A stretch of DNA of 10,900 nucleotides, taken from Clostridia bacterium. Its GTDB lineage: Bacteria > Bacillota > Clostridia > Oscillospirales > Acutalibacteraceae. Where the stretch lies: the NCBI GenBank assembly GCA_900769535.1, contig CAAGHB010000098.1, positions 1-10,900 on the forward strand. Reading direction: 5' to 3'. A model generated the notes under the pieces. It saw nothing but the letters and a program-made list of their open reading frames with translations, did no database searches and was not told where the DNA came from. Shown here one piece after another: positions 1 through 6,460 of this stretch; the stretch's first letter is position 1; each line of letters opens with the position of its first letter. The position numbers and the translations under genes were made by a program.

Positions 1-460
1 CAACTTCGCCGTCAACAAGGTCAACCTGCTCGTAATTTATGCCGTATTCACGGAGTGAGCCGTCGGTGACCTTATCAATTCCGATAACGCCGACGAGAGT
101 ATCGTAGGGACGGCCCGTGACGCAAAGCATCGTGTCATTCGGTCTTAGCATTCCGAAAAGGGCAACGGTGAGTGCATGTGTTCCGCATACAAAGTTGTGT
201 CTGATAATTGCGCTTTCGGCGCCTACGGCATCGGCAAACACACGGTCAAGCGTATCACGGCCCCTGTCTCCGTATCCGTATCCCGTCGAGCCCGAAAAAT
301 GCGCTTCACTAACGCCGTTTTTGATAAATGCTGACAGCATTTTTATTTGATTGTATTCGGTAATTTCATCAATCTCATTGAATTTTTGTTTACATAATTC
401 AATCGCTTTTCTGTCATATTCTTTTATGTTTTCGCTGATTTTAAAAAAATTCTGTTCCAT
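1..460 (-). CDS. Methionine gamma-lyase / YnbB family PLP-dependent protein, N-terminal part
   Basis: Only the first 153 codons are in the window; the gene continues past the left edge. The translation carries the signature start of the YnbB (older name: aluminium resistance protein) family of fold-type I PLP enzymes, annotated as methionine gamma-lyase family: HFSGSTGYGYGDRGRDTLD at residues 54-72, GAESAIIRHNFVCGTHAL at 80-97, LFGMLRP at 101-107 and TGRPYDTL at 115-122. Full-length members have roughly 400-430 residues; the PLP-binding lysine would lie outside the window. The ATG at 458-460 is chosen because AAGGTG sits just upstream and because it overlaps the TAA of the GNAT gene by one base (TAATG), so it is probably translationally coupled as the distal gene of the murD operon. 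True substrate is unknown; a carbon-sulfur lyase role is only the family annotation. Family assignment is secure. Confidence 0.88.
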   Translation of the reverse strand, partial: MEQNFFKISENIKEYDRKAIELCKQKFNEIDEITEYNQIKMLSAFIKNGVSEAHFSGSTGYGYGDRGRDTLDRVFADAVGAESAIIRHNFVCGTHALTVALFGMLRPNDTMLCVTGRPYDTLVGVIGIDKVTDGSLREYGINYEQVDLVDGEV

Positions 461-1146
461 TATTTCACCTTGTATGTAGCGAATTCAGAAACCTTGCTGA
501 ATCCGTTTTTTATATAAAAGTTTAGGGGTCCGCATTTATCAACCAAAGCAAATATTTCTTTTGATGATAAATTGTCAATTAACACCTGCAAAATCTTACT
601 TCCGCAGCCGCTTTTACGCTTATCGGTTTTTATACAGATTCCGCTGATTAGAGCGCCTGAATTTCCCTTAAAACCGATTGCGGCTCCACAATCGTTCAAT
701 ACTGCCGCGGCTCCGTTATGCCGCGTTCGGTGTGAGATATCGGGATACCACGTTTTAAAATCGGGGAGAGTGAATTCAGTTGACATAATCTCGTATACTG
801 CTGTCAAGTTTACCTCATCACCATGGGTATTATAGGTTGCAACTGACTTTTTAACCACATATCCATTTTCTATTATTTCAAGAGGTAATTTATCTTCTGA
901 ATATACGGTTTTTGTTCCGACTACTCTCAAAAAATCGATAATTTCAGTATAATCCGCATTGTCCGTAACAATAGTAGCATTGCCGTCCATTATTGAAATT
1001 ATTGCGGTAATTTTGTTATCAATAATCTGATTATAAAATTGTAAAAAGTCAAATTTGACACCGTAGGAACGGTACAATGACTCGATTCTTACCAGTCCAG
1101 CTGATAATTTAAATGCAGGTAGTTGGTCATTTAATAATTTTATCAT
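460..1146 (-). CDS. GNAT-family N-acetyltransferase with an extra N-terminal region
   Basis: This 228-residue protein has a recognisable GNAT fold in its C-terminal half. Residues 165-191 form strand 4 and the acetyl-CoA pyrophosphate loop (R177-K-S-G180-C-G182, matching the R/Q-x-x-G-x-G motif A), followed by strand 5 FALVD (199-203) and the typical N209-FY-x-x-x-GF216 end. The first ~110 residues are not recognisable as a named domain, and resemble the N-terminal half of larger ~230-residue GNATs. The substrate cannot be told from sequence; small molecule, peptide or protein N-termini are all possible. Its ATG overlaps the TGA of the upstream M42 gene by 4 bp (ATGA), and no clear Shine-Dalgarno precedes it, which suggests translational coupling. 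It lies between an aminopeptidase pair and a PLP enzyme, so an amino-acid or peptide-derived substrate is a weak guess. Confidence 0.82.
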   Translation of the reverse strand: MIKLLNDQLPAFKLSAGLVRIESLYRSYGVKFDFLQFYNQIIDNKITAIISIMDGNATIVTDNADYTEIIDFLRVVGTKTVYSEDKLPLEIIENGYVVKKSVATYNTHGDEVNLTAVYEIMSTEFTLPDFKTWYPDISHRTRHNGAAAVLNDCGAAIGFKGNSGALISGICIKTDKRKSGCGSKILQVLIDNLSSKEIFALVDKCGPLNFYIKNGFSKVSEFATYKVK

Positions 1147-2162
1147 AGCTTGCCGTCTGCCATTTGTTCGAATAGTCCGACTGCGATATCCCTGACCGAA
1201 TCAATATCACGTTTGTCAATTACACATTCGGGTGAATGCAGATAACGGCAGGGGATGGAAAGAGAAACCGTTCTTACTCCGCTTTTTGTTAAGTGAATTG
1301 CACCTGCGTTGTTTCCGCCCGATGTTCCACGCTTAATCTGAATTTTTTTGTTTAATTTTTCTGCGGTTTTAAGAGCGGCCTCAAATAGACCTTTTTCGTA
1401 TAAAGTTGAGCCGTCCATAAAGGACACAACGGCGCCTTCATTTAATTTGCACACCGATTTATTTTCGGGCGTGTCAATAATATCACATGCGGTTGTGGCC
1501 TCGATAGCGATAGCAAAATCGGGTTCAACGGTGAAAGCGGCAGTTTTTGCCCCGCGAAGTCCTACCTCCTCCTGAACGGTGAAGCTGAACCAAGCGTCAA
1601 AGGGTAAATCAGACTTTATGATATCAATAAGAATTGCGCATCCGAGACGGTCGTCAATCGCCTTCGCCTTTATTCTATTATCGCCAAATTCTACATAATC
1701 ACTGTCAAACACGGCGGTGTCGCCAATCTCAACATGCTGTTCTGCTTCTTTTTTTGATGCGGCGCCGATGTCGATTAAAAGAGAATCTTTATCGGGTATT
1801 TTTTTCTTTTCTTCATCTGAAAGCATGTGAATAGGTTTTACGCAAATAACACCGTAGATATCGCCGATTTTTACCCTTTTTGCAAGTAAAACCTCGGTAT
1901 TTATTCCGCCTACACACGAAAAGGTGAGCATTCCGTCGTCTTTTATTCCTGTGATAATTAAACCGACTTCGTCCATGTGCGCATCGAATAATACTCGCTT
2001 TTTTGCGCCGGAAGCTCCTTTTTTATGAGCAATAACGTTTCCGAGTGGGTCAATATAGCATTCAGCAAAGGGGGCAATTTCGTTTACAACATATTCGGCA
2101 ACTCTGCCTTCGTTGCCGGAAACGCCGTTTAAAAGGCAGAGATTCTTTAAATTATTCAGCAT
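1143..2162 (-). CDS. M42-family metallo-aminopeptidase, copy 1
   Basis: A 339-residue protein of peptidase family M42 (glutamyl aminopeptidase/TET-type, di-metal, cytoplasmic, usually a large oligomeric shell that trims peptides). Visible elements are the first metal/catalytic block FDAHMDEVG (59-67, H62 and D64), KAIDDRLG (167-174, bridging D170), the QEEVGLRGA block (197-205, E198/E199), E221 in AIEATT, and the last ligand H309 in CRYLHSPE. The fourth ligand position is Glu, where the paralogue next door has Asp. IKRGTSGGNNAGAIHL (277-291) matches the family's substrate-binding loop. Length is normal (about 340-360). A start at 2162 is supported by AAAGGCGG upstream, and only one base separates it from the TAA of the preceding M42 gene. 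Peptidase family is certain; residue preference (acidic, hydrophobic or basic N-terminus) is not determined. Confidence 0.93.
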   Translation of the reverse strand: MLNNLKNLCLLNGVSGNEGRVAEYVVNEIAPFAECYIDPLGNVIAHKKGASGAKKRVLFDAHMDEVGLIITGIKDDGMLTFSCVGGINTEVLLAKRVKIGDIYGVICVKPIHMLSDEEKKKIPDKDSLLIDIGAASKKEAEQHVEIGDTAVFDSDYVEFGDNRIKAKAIDDRLGCAILIDIIKSDLPFDAWFSFTVQEEVGLRGAKTAAFTVEPDFAIAIEATTACDIIDTPENKSVCKLNEGAVVSFMDGSTLYEKGLFEAALKTAEKLNKKIQIKRGTSGGNNAGAIHLTKSGVRTVSLSIPCRYLHSPECVIDKRDIDSVRDIAVGLFEQMADGKL

Positions 2163-2163
2163 A

Positions 2164-3171
2164 TTATTTTACCGCCTTTCTTACATACTCAGCAATCAGC
2201 TGTGCAGTATTTTCGACGTCATCCAATGAAATGGTTTCAGCGGCAGTGTGCATATTCAGCAAGGGGATTGAAATGAGCGCCGTTTTTACCCCTGATTTTG
2301 TAACGGAAATTATATCGGCGTTTGTGCCCGTTGACGAGCCGCATACCTCACGCTGATAAGGAATTTTCTCGTTTTCGCAAATGTTGATAAGAGAACCTGT
2401 CATAAATCGGTCGGTGATGGGCGAAATGCAAATCATTGGACCTTTTGTAAGTTTGCCTGTTTTCTGGCTCGGAATTCCCTGAAAAGCGCCGAAGCTTACG
2501 TCTACGACAATGGCTTCATCCGGGAAATAGTTGTATGTCGCAGTTCTTGCTCCTCTTAAACCGAGCTCCTCCTGAGCTGAAAGCGATACTACAATGTTAC
2601 AGGGAGCGTCACCGTCGTCGCATAATATTTCAGCTGCTCTGATAACGGCGGCACAACCTGCTCGATTATCAAGCGATTTTCCGCTTATTCTGTCACCGAT
2701 AAGCGAGACTGCTTTTTGTCTGAATGACACTCGGTCGCCGATTGAAATAATTTTTTCTGCATCATCCTTGCTTAAACCGATGTCAATACCCATTTCATCA
2801 ATGTCGGGGAAATTCTTGCTCTCGCCCTTTAAATGAGGTGGTATAGAACAAAATACGCCGAAAATATTTTCTTTTCCGTGAATTACGACCTCTTGTGATA
2901 TGAGGGTTCTGACGTCAATTCCGCCGCATTTTGCAACGCGAACGAACCCGTCCTCAATAGCGGTAATCATCATACCGATTTCGTCAATATGGGCATCGAG
3001 GAGAAGGGTGTAATCCTTTTTACCCTTAATTTCCGCCGCTAAACCGCCCATATTATCACGGGTTACCTTTCCAAGTGGGGACAGCTCCTTTTCGGCAATA
3101 TTAAGTGCCTCGTCGAGCCCTGTTACTCCATCTGCATCAGAAAGTTTTATTATAAGTTCTTTAAGCTCCAT
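2164..3171 (-). CDS. M42-family metallo-aminopeptidase, copy 2
   Basis: A second, clearly diverged M42 peptidase (335 residues) directly upstream of copy 1 in the same operon. The metal-site blocks are complete: LLDAHIDEIG (57-66, H61 and D63), SLDNRAGC (166-173, D168), SAQEELGLRGAR (198-209, E201/E202), D224 in VVDVSFG and H308 in NMHTAAE. In place of the RGTSGGNNAG loop of copy 1 it has CGSSTGTNAD (277-286), which implies a different substrate preference or a hetero-oligomer with the neighbour. The start at 3171 is set by AAGGAG, which itself overlaps the murD stop codon (TAAGGAG); the intergenic gap is 11 bp. It likely acts on short cytosolic peptides. A cellulase M (endoglucanase) label seen on some M42 proteins is historical and should not be transferred. 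Confidence 0.92.
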   Translation of the reverse strand: MELKELIIKLSDADGVTGLDEALNIAEKELSPLGKVTRDNMGGLAAEIKGKKDYTLLLDAHIDEIGMMITAIEDGFVRVAKCGGIDVRTLISQEVVIHGKENIFGVFCSIPPHLKGESKNFPDIDEMGIDIGLSKDDAEKIISIGDRVSFRQKAVSLIGDRISGKSLDNRAGCAAVIRAAEILCDDGDAPCNIVVSLSAQEELGLRGARTATYNYFPDEAIVVDVSFGAFQGIPSQKTGKLTKGPMICISPITDRFMTGSLINICENEKIPYQREVCGSSTGTNADIISVTKSGVKTALISIPLLNMHTAAETISLDDVENTAQLIAEYVRKAVK

Positions 3172-3182
3172 ATATTTTCTCC

Positions 3183-4568
3183 TTAAAGTGAGTTTACCAG
3201 TTGTTTAAAATGTTTTCCGCGCTCTTCAAAGTTTGGGTAGGCGTCAAAGCTTGCACATGCGGGACTTAACGAAACGATGTCTCCCGATTTTGCCAATCTA
3301 TGAGCAATTTCAACCGATTGTTCAAGATTTTCCGAATGGATAATTTCCATTCCGCAACCGTCAAAACCGTCACATTCGCGTATTGCTTTTTCGATAGCGC
3401 TTGCGGTAGGTCCGGTGAGGATGAGAATCTTTATTTTTTCTATTGCATACGGTGCAAGGGGTTCAAACGGAATATGCTTATCGTATCCGCCGCCGAGAAC
3501 AATAAGTTTTTGATTAAACGCTTTAAGTCCTGCTATTGTCCGAGTAGGGCTGGTAGCTATTGAATCGTTATAGTATTTTACACCATTCAATTCCCGAACA
3601 AATTCAATTCGGTGCTCAACTCCTCCGAATTCACGAGCAACTTTTACGATTGTGTCAACGTCAACAAGTCCCCAAACAGCAGAAATAGCGGTAAGATAAT
3701 TTTCTACGTTATGCTCACCGGGGAGCTTGATTTCCTTTTTATTCATAATCGCTGTAACGACGTTTTTATCTGCGTAACAAATCATATCGCCATCAAGAAA
3801 TGCGCCGTTGTCGACCTTGTTATTGTAGCTGAAAAACACCTTTTCGCCTCTGACGTCATTCTCGAACGATTTTGTGATTTCGTTGTCGATATTGAGTACT
3901 GTTCTTGAAAATGCGTTCTGATGAACGAGAATGTTTTTCTTTGCCTCGATGTATTCGTCCATTGTTTTGTGTACGTCGAGATGATTGGGCGCAACGTTAG
4001 TCACTACTGAAATATCAGGGCTCTTTCTCATTGATATAAGCTGGAATGAGCTGAGCTCAACTACTGCAATATCATCCTCGTTAATATCCTCGATAATGGG
4101 AAGAAGGGGAGTGCCGATATTACCGCCGAGGTGTACCTTGAACCCCTGCTCTCTTAAAAAGGTTGCTATAAGCGTAGTTGTAGTTGTTTTGCCGTCCGAG
4201 CCGGTTACAGCAATCGTCTTGCACGGGCAAAGGTCAAAAAATACCTCCATTTCCGAAGTTACAACGATTCCGTTATCTCTTGCTGCGCACAATTCGGGTA
4301 AAAAGTAGTTCATACCCGGCGTTCTGAAAATAATATCTACATCCAAATTTTTAAGATAATCAGCGCCTAACAAGAGCTTTGCTCCTGCTGATTTAAGTTC
4401 TGAGACAGTCACTTCGTCAATTGCCGATTCGTCACGTCTGTCACAAGCATAGACGTCAATTCCTCTATTTAAGAATTTATAAATAAGCGGAAGATTACTT
4501 TTTCCTATTCCGCAAAATGCCACTTTTTTATTTTTTATACTTTTAAAAAACAAGTCAACTTTGTTCAC
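3183..4568 (-). CDS. murD: UDP-N-acetylmuramoyl-L-alanine--D-glutamate ligase
   Basis: This 461-residue cytoplasmic enzyme adds D-glutamate to UDP-MurNAc-L-alanine with ATP, the second peptide-forming step of peptidoglycan precursor synthesis. Three Mur-ligase domains are visible: an N-terminal Rossmann-like UDP-binding part (14-100; CGIGKSNLP at 19-27), the central ATPase domain with P-loop VTGSDGKTTT (121-130, K127), E171 in ELSSFQL, NHLDVH (195-200) and the probable carbamylated K210 in EAKKN, and the C-terminal domain with EHR (318-320), YNDSIATSPT (333-342) and GGGYDKHIPFE (359-369). Length is typical. The start is GTG at 4566-4568, with AAAGGA 10 nt upstream; the nearby ATG is out of frame. 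It is the first gene of a five-gene minus-strand operon and is preceded by a strong promoter. Its substrate D-Glu is made by the divergently encoded MurI. Confidence 0.97.
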   Translation of the reverse strand: MNKVDLFFKSIKNKKVAFCGIGKSNLPLIYKFLNRGIDVYACDRRDESAIDEVTVSELKSAGAKLLLGADYLKNLDVDIIFRTPGMNYFLPELCAARDNGIVVTSEMEVFFDLCPCKTIAVTGSDGKTTTTTLIATFLREQGFKVHLGGNIGTPLLPIIEDINEDDIAVVELSSFQLISMRKSPDISVVTNVAPNHLDVHKTMDEYIEAKKNILVHQNAFSRTVLNIDNEITKSFENDVRGEKVFFSYNNKVDNGAFLDGDMICYADKNVVTAIMNKKEIKLPGEHNVENYLTAISAVWGLVDVDTIVKVAREFGGVEHRIEFVRELNGVKYYNDSIATSPTRTIAGLKAFNQKLIVLGGGYDKHIPFEPLAPYAIEKIKILILTGPTASAIEKAIRECDGFDGCGMEIIHSENLEQSVEIAHRLAKSGDIVSLSPACASFDAYPNFEERGKHFKQLVNSL

Positions 4569-4605
4569 TATGTATCATTCCTTTTAAATAATATTTAACT
4601 CTATT

Positions 4606-4633
4606 ATTATACCACTGTATATATAAATATCAA
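4606..4633 (-). promoter_or_regulatory. Sigma-A-type promoter for the murD operon
   Basis: On the minus strand, -35 TTGATA (plus 4628-4633), 16 bp spacer, -10 TATAAT (plus 4606-4611) preceded by TGG, giving an extended -10 (TGNTATAAT). Transcription would start near 4599, about 30 nt before the murD GTG, leaving room only for the ribosome binding site, so no riboswitch leader is expected. Confidence 0.75.
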
Positions 4634-4640
4634 CAATTTA

Positions 4641-4683
4641 AACATAAAATAAACCGTTTATCAGCAAAAATTCTGATAAACGG
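4641..4683 (-). terminator. Intrinsic terminator of the XRE regulator gene
   Basis: A perfect 11-bp inverted repeat, CCGTTTATCAG (4654-4664) and CTGATAAACGG (4673-4683), has an 8-nt loop. Read on the minus strand the hairpin starts 15 nt after the regulator's stop and is followed by TTTATTTTATGTT, a U-rich tail. There is no T-tract on the plus side, so it works in the minus direction. It separates the regulator transcript from the murD promoter immediately downstream. Confidence 0.82.
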
Positions 4684-4698
4684 CAATTTCGGTTAAAG

Positions 4699-5055
4699 TT
4701 ATTTAAGCTCATCAACCTGCTTTTTTAATTTTTCCTTGTTTTCGTCGGACATTACGCGATATTTTATAACTAACTCTCTCTCTTCGTCAGTAAGCTCGTC
4801 AAAGTATTGAAGCTCCATTGTTTTATAAGGAACTTCGGGGGCTCTGAGAACGAAGCCGCTATTCATAATTTGGTCAATTGAAACATTATACATTTTTGCT
4901 AACGTGTTGACTGTATCAATCGATGGTGAGTGAGTCCCAAGTTCGTAAAAAGCGTATGCAGAACGTGTAATATTAACAACGTCAGCTACTTCCTGTTGTG
5001 TGAGATTATGTGAATCGCGCAGCACTCTTAAATTATAGCTCAAATTAGTTTTCAT
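4699..5055 (-). CDS. XRE-family HTH transcriptional regulator
   Basis: A 118-residue protein with an N-terminal Cro/C1-type (HTH_3) domain at about residues 7-62: NLRVLRDSHNLTQQEVADVV is helices 1-2, NITRSAYAFYELG (28-40) the recognition region, and PSIDTVNTLAKMYNVSIDQIM (44-64) the closing helices. The remaining ~50 residues are a charged helical tail (LTDEERELVIKYRVMSDENKEKLKKQVDEL, described here as positions 88-117) that probably dimerises or serves as a small C-terminal segment common in Clostridia; no ligand domain is visible. The ATG at 5055 is preceded by AGAGGA. It is monocistronic, with its own promoter and terminator, and lies between the divergent murD operon and murI. Autoregulation, and control of the adjacent murI promoter through the palindrome at 5122-5136, are inferences. 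The regulated genes and signal are unknown. Confidence 0.9.
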   Translation of the reverse strand: MKTNLSYNLRVLRDSHNLTQQEVADVVNITRSAYAFYELGTHSPSIDTVNTLAKMYNVSIDQIMNSGFVLRAPEVPYKTMELQYFDELTDEERELVIKYRVMSDENKEKLKKQVDELK

Positions 5056-5087
5056 AAAAAGTGTTCCTCTTTATTTCATTTTGAATT

Positions 5088-5116
5088 ATTATAATAAATA
5101 AAATGAGTATCAACAA
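5088..5116 (-). promoter_or_regulatory. Promoter of the XRE regulator gene
   Basis: On the minus strand, -35 TTGTTG (plus 5111-5116), 17 bp spacer, -10 TATAAT (plus 5088-5093), with the start codon about 33 nt further on. The 9-mer TTGTTGATA spanning this -35 is also found, identically, at the murD -35 (plus 4628-4636). Confidence 0.65.
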
Positions 5117-5121
5117 AAAAC

Positions 5122-5136
5122 GTGATTTATAATCAC
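5122..5136. promoter_or_regulatory. Perfect palindrome, candidate operator between XRE gene and murI
   Basis: GTGATT-TAT-AATCAC is a perfect 6-3-6 inverted repeat. It abuts the upstream side of the XRE gene's -35 element and lies 20 bp upstream of the murI -35. It is too short and AT-rich to be a terminator and has no T-tract. The best guess is a binding site for a dimeric regulator such as the adjacent XRE protein; this is inference. Confidence 0.4.
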
Positions 5137-5156
5137 ATAACATCTAATTTTAGTAT

Positions 5157-5185
5157 TTGAAATTATTGATATAGTATGATATAAT
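5157..5185 (+). promoter_or_regulatory. Sigma-A-type promoter for the murI-argS-ruvX operon
   Basis: -35 TTGAAA (5157-5162), 17 bp spacer, -10 TATAAT (5180-5185) preceded by TGA (extended -10). Start of transcription near 5192, giving a leader of under 30 nt before murI. It is divergent from the regulator's promoter, with the -35 elements about 40 bp apart. Confidence 0.75.
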
Positions 5186-5219
5186 TAGTAAATTAAATTT
5201 TTAAGAAGGGTGATTATTT

Positions 5220-6026
5220 ATGAATAACGGTTCAATCGGTGCCTTTGACTCAGGACTCGGCGGACTCACAGTTGTTAGTCAAATACATAAATATTTGCCT
5301 GATGAAAGCATAATTTACTTTGGGGATACAGGTCGAGTGCCTTACGGAAGCCGAAGCAACGAAACCATAATAAGATATGCTAAACAGGATATAAATTTTC
5401 TGAAATCACATAACGTAAAGCTAATTGTTGCCGCTTGCGGTACAGTAAGCTCGGTTGCTTCATCGGCAGCTGACGGGCTGGATATTCCTTTTGTTGAGGT
5501 TGTTACCCCTGCTTCCGAAATGGCGGTAAAGACGACAAAAAACGGAAATATCGGAGTAATCGGTACAGCCGCAACTGTTGCAAGTCACGCTTATATGAAT
5601 AGAATTGTCGGAATTGATAGGGATATTCAGGTGTTTGAGCAGGCGTGTTCACTTTTTGTTCCGTTTGTTGAATCGGGATTTATCGACCCTGATGATCCGC
5701 TTGTTGAGGGGATAGTTACACGTTATTTGGACGTTTTTGCCGATAAAAATATCGATACGCTGATACTTGGATGTACTCACTACCCGATTTTATCCCCGAT
5801 AATAAAGAAGGTTATGGGCGAAGGGGTTACGCTTATAAATACCGGAGAAGCCGCCGCGTTAAAGGTGAAGGAAATTCTGACAAACGGCGAAATGCTTGCC
5901 GAAAAGAAGAGCGAAAGCCACTTTTTTGTCAGTGACACAACCCAAACGTTTATTGAAACATCAGAAATTTTGCTTGGTAAATCTCTCGATTTCGATGTTC
6001 AAAAGGTGGATATTGAAAAATACTGA
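5220..6026 (+). CDS. murI: Glutamate racemase
   Basis: A 268-residue cofactor-independent racemase that interconverts L- and D-glutamate in the cytoplasm, supplying D-Glu for MurD. The N-terminal motif FDSGLGGLTV (9-18, D10 and S11), FGDTGRVPYG (34-43), and the second catalytic cysteine block LGCTHYPIL (183-191, C185, T186, H187) are all intact, and length is normal. The first catalytic cysteine block reads AACGTVSS (71-78): Cys73 and Thr75 are present, but the residue between them is Gly74 rather than the usual Asn of ACNT, a residue that contacts the substrate in characterised enzymes. The rest of the fold looks normal, so it is likely an active subfamily variant. The ATG at 5220 is preceded by AAGAAGGG about 9 nt upstream. 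It is the first gene of a four-gene plus-strand operon, 1 bp before the DUF1934 gene. Confidence 0.95.
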   Translation: MNNGSIGAFDSGLGGLTVVSQIHKYLPDESIIYFGDTGRVPYGSRSNETIIRYAKQDINFLKSHNVKLIVAACGTVSSVASSAADGLDIPFVEVVTPASEMAVKTTKNGNIGVIGTAATVASHAYMNRIVGIDRDIQVFEQACSLFVPFVESGFIDPDDPLVEGIVTRYLDVFADKNIDTLILGCTHYPILSPIIKKVMGEGVTLINTGEAAALKVKEILTNGEMLAEKKSESHFFVSDTTQTFIETSEILLGKSLDFDVQKVDIEKY

Positions 6027-6027
6027 T

Positions 6028-6453
6028 ATGAATGATATAAATAAATATGTTTTCGTCATTTCCAGCGAAATTACAACCGACGGCGAAAAAAGCAACATAG
6101 AGCTTACCGCAACCGGAAGCTTTTCGCTGATAAACGGTCGATGGGTTTTGCTTTATGATGAAATATCAGAGGATAAAACTACGGTAACAAAAACAATAAT
6201 AAAAGCAGATAAAAGTTCGGTTACAATTACCCGAAAGGGAGAAAGCTCGTCAAAGCTTATTATGACCGAGGGTGAACGTAATCTTTGCCATTACCGAACG
6301 CAGTATGGTGATATACTGATGGGCGTTTACTGTAATGAGGTCGTAAACGAACTTAATGAAAACGGCGGGATAATTTCCCTGTCATATACGCTTGATGTAA
6401 ATGCCGCTGTTTTAAGCGATAATAAAGTAACGATAAGAGTCAGAGAGGTATAA
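6028..6453 (+). CDS. DUF1934 (YwiB-like) beta-barrel protein
   Basis: A 141-residue protein matching family DUF1934, small calycin-like beta-barrel proteins of unknown function typified by Bacillus subtilis YwiB. Conserved features are WVLLYDE (39-45), an ITRKGES strand (67-73), LIMTEGE (77-83), and the CHYRTQYGDILMGV block (87-100) followed by the GGIISLSYTLDV (113-124) strand. No signal peptide or membrane segment is seen. YwiB is also encoded next to argS in B. subtilis, so the pairing here supports the call. The start is uncertain: ATG at 6028, one base after the murI stop, has its best Shine-Dalgarno (AAAGGTGG, 6002-6009) 18 nt away, while an in-frame TTG at 6013 has that site only 3-4 nt away and would add five residues. 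A longer frame opening at 5896 runs inside murI and is not credible. Function is unknown. Confidence 0.85.
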   Translation: MNDINKYVFVISSEITTDGEKSNIELTATGSFSLINGRWVLLYDEISEDKTTVTKTIIKADKSSVTITRKGESSSKLIMTEGERNLCHYRTQYGDILMGVYCNEVVNELNENGGIISLSYTLDVNAAVLSDNKVTIRVREV

Positions 6454-6460
6454 ATTTAAG

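Noticed and set aside
117..350. 77-codon plus-strand open frame at the left edge
   Set aside because: It is antisense to the YnbB-family gene, whose conserved motifs explain this DNA.
3985..4308. 107-codon plus-strand open frame opposite murD
   Set aside because: It is antisense to the murD ATPase domain, with low-complexity Val/Leu/Ser composition and no promoter or Shine-Dalgarno.
5122..5138. CRP/FNR-type binding site
   Set aside because: GTGA and TCAC arms are separated by 7 bp rather than the 6 bp of TGTGA-N6-TCACA, and the outer T/A pair is missing on one side, so the match is not good enough to name that family.
5896..6027. N-terminal extension of the DUF1934 reading frame back to an ATG at 5896
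   Set aside because: It lies inside the well-conserved 3' end of murI in another frame, encodes a basic, non-family sequence, and the DUF1934 homology starts at about 6028.
6454..6460. T-box riboswitch for argS
   Set aside because: Only 7 bp separate argS from the DUF1934 gene, leaving no room for a T-box leader; the murI leader is also too short.
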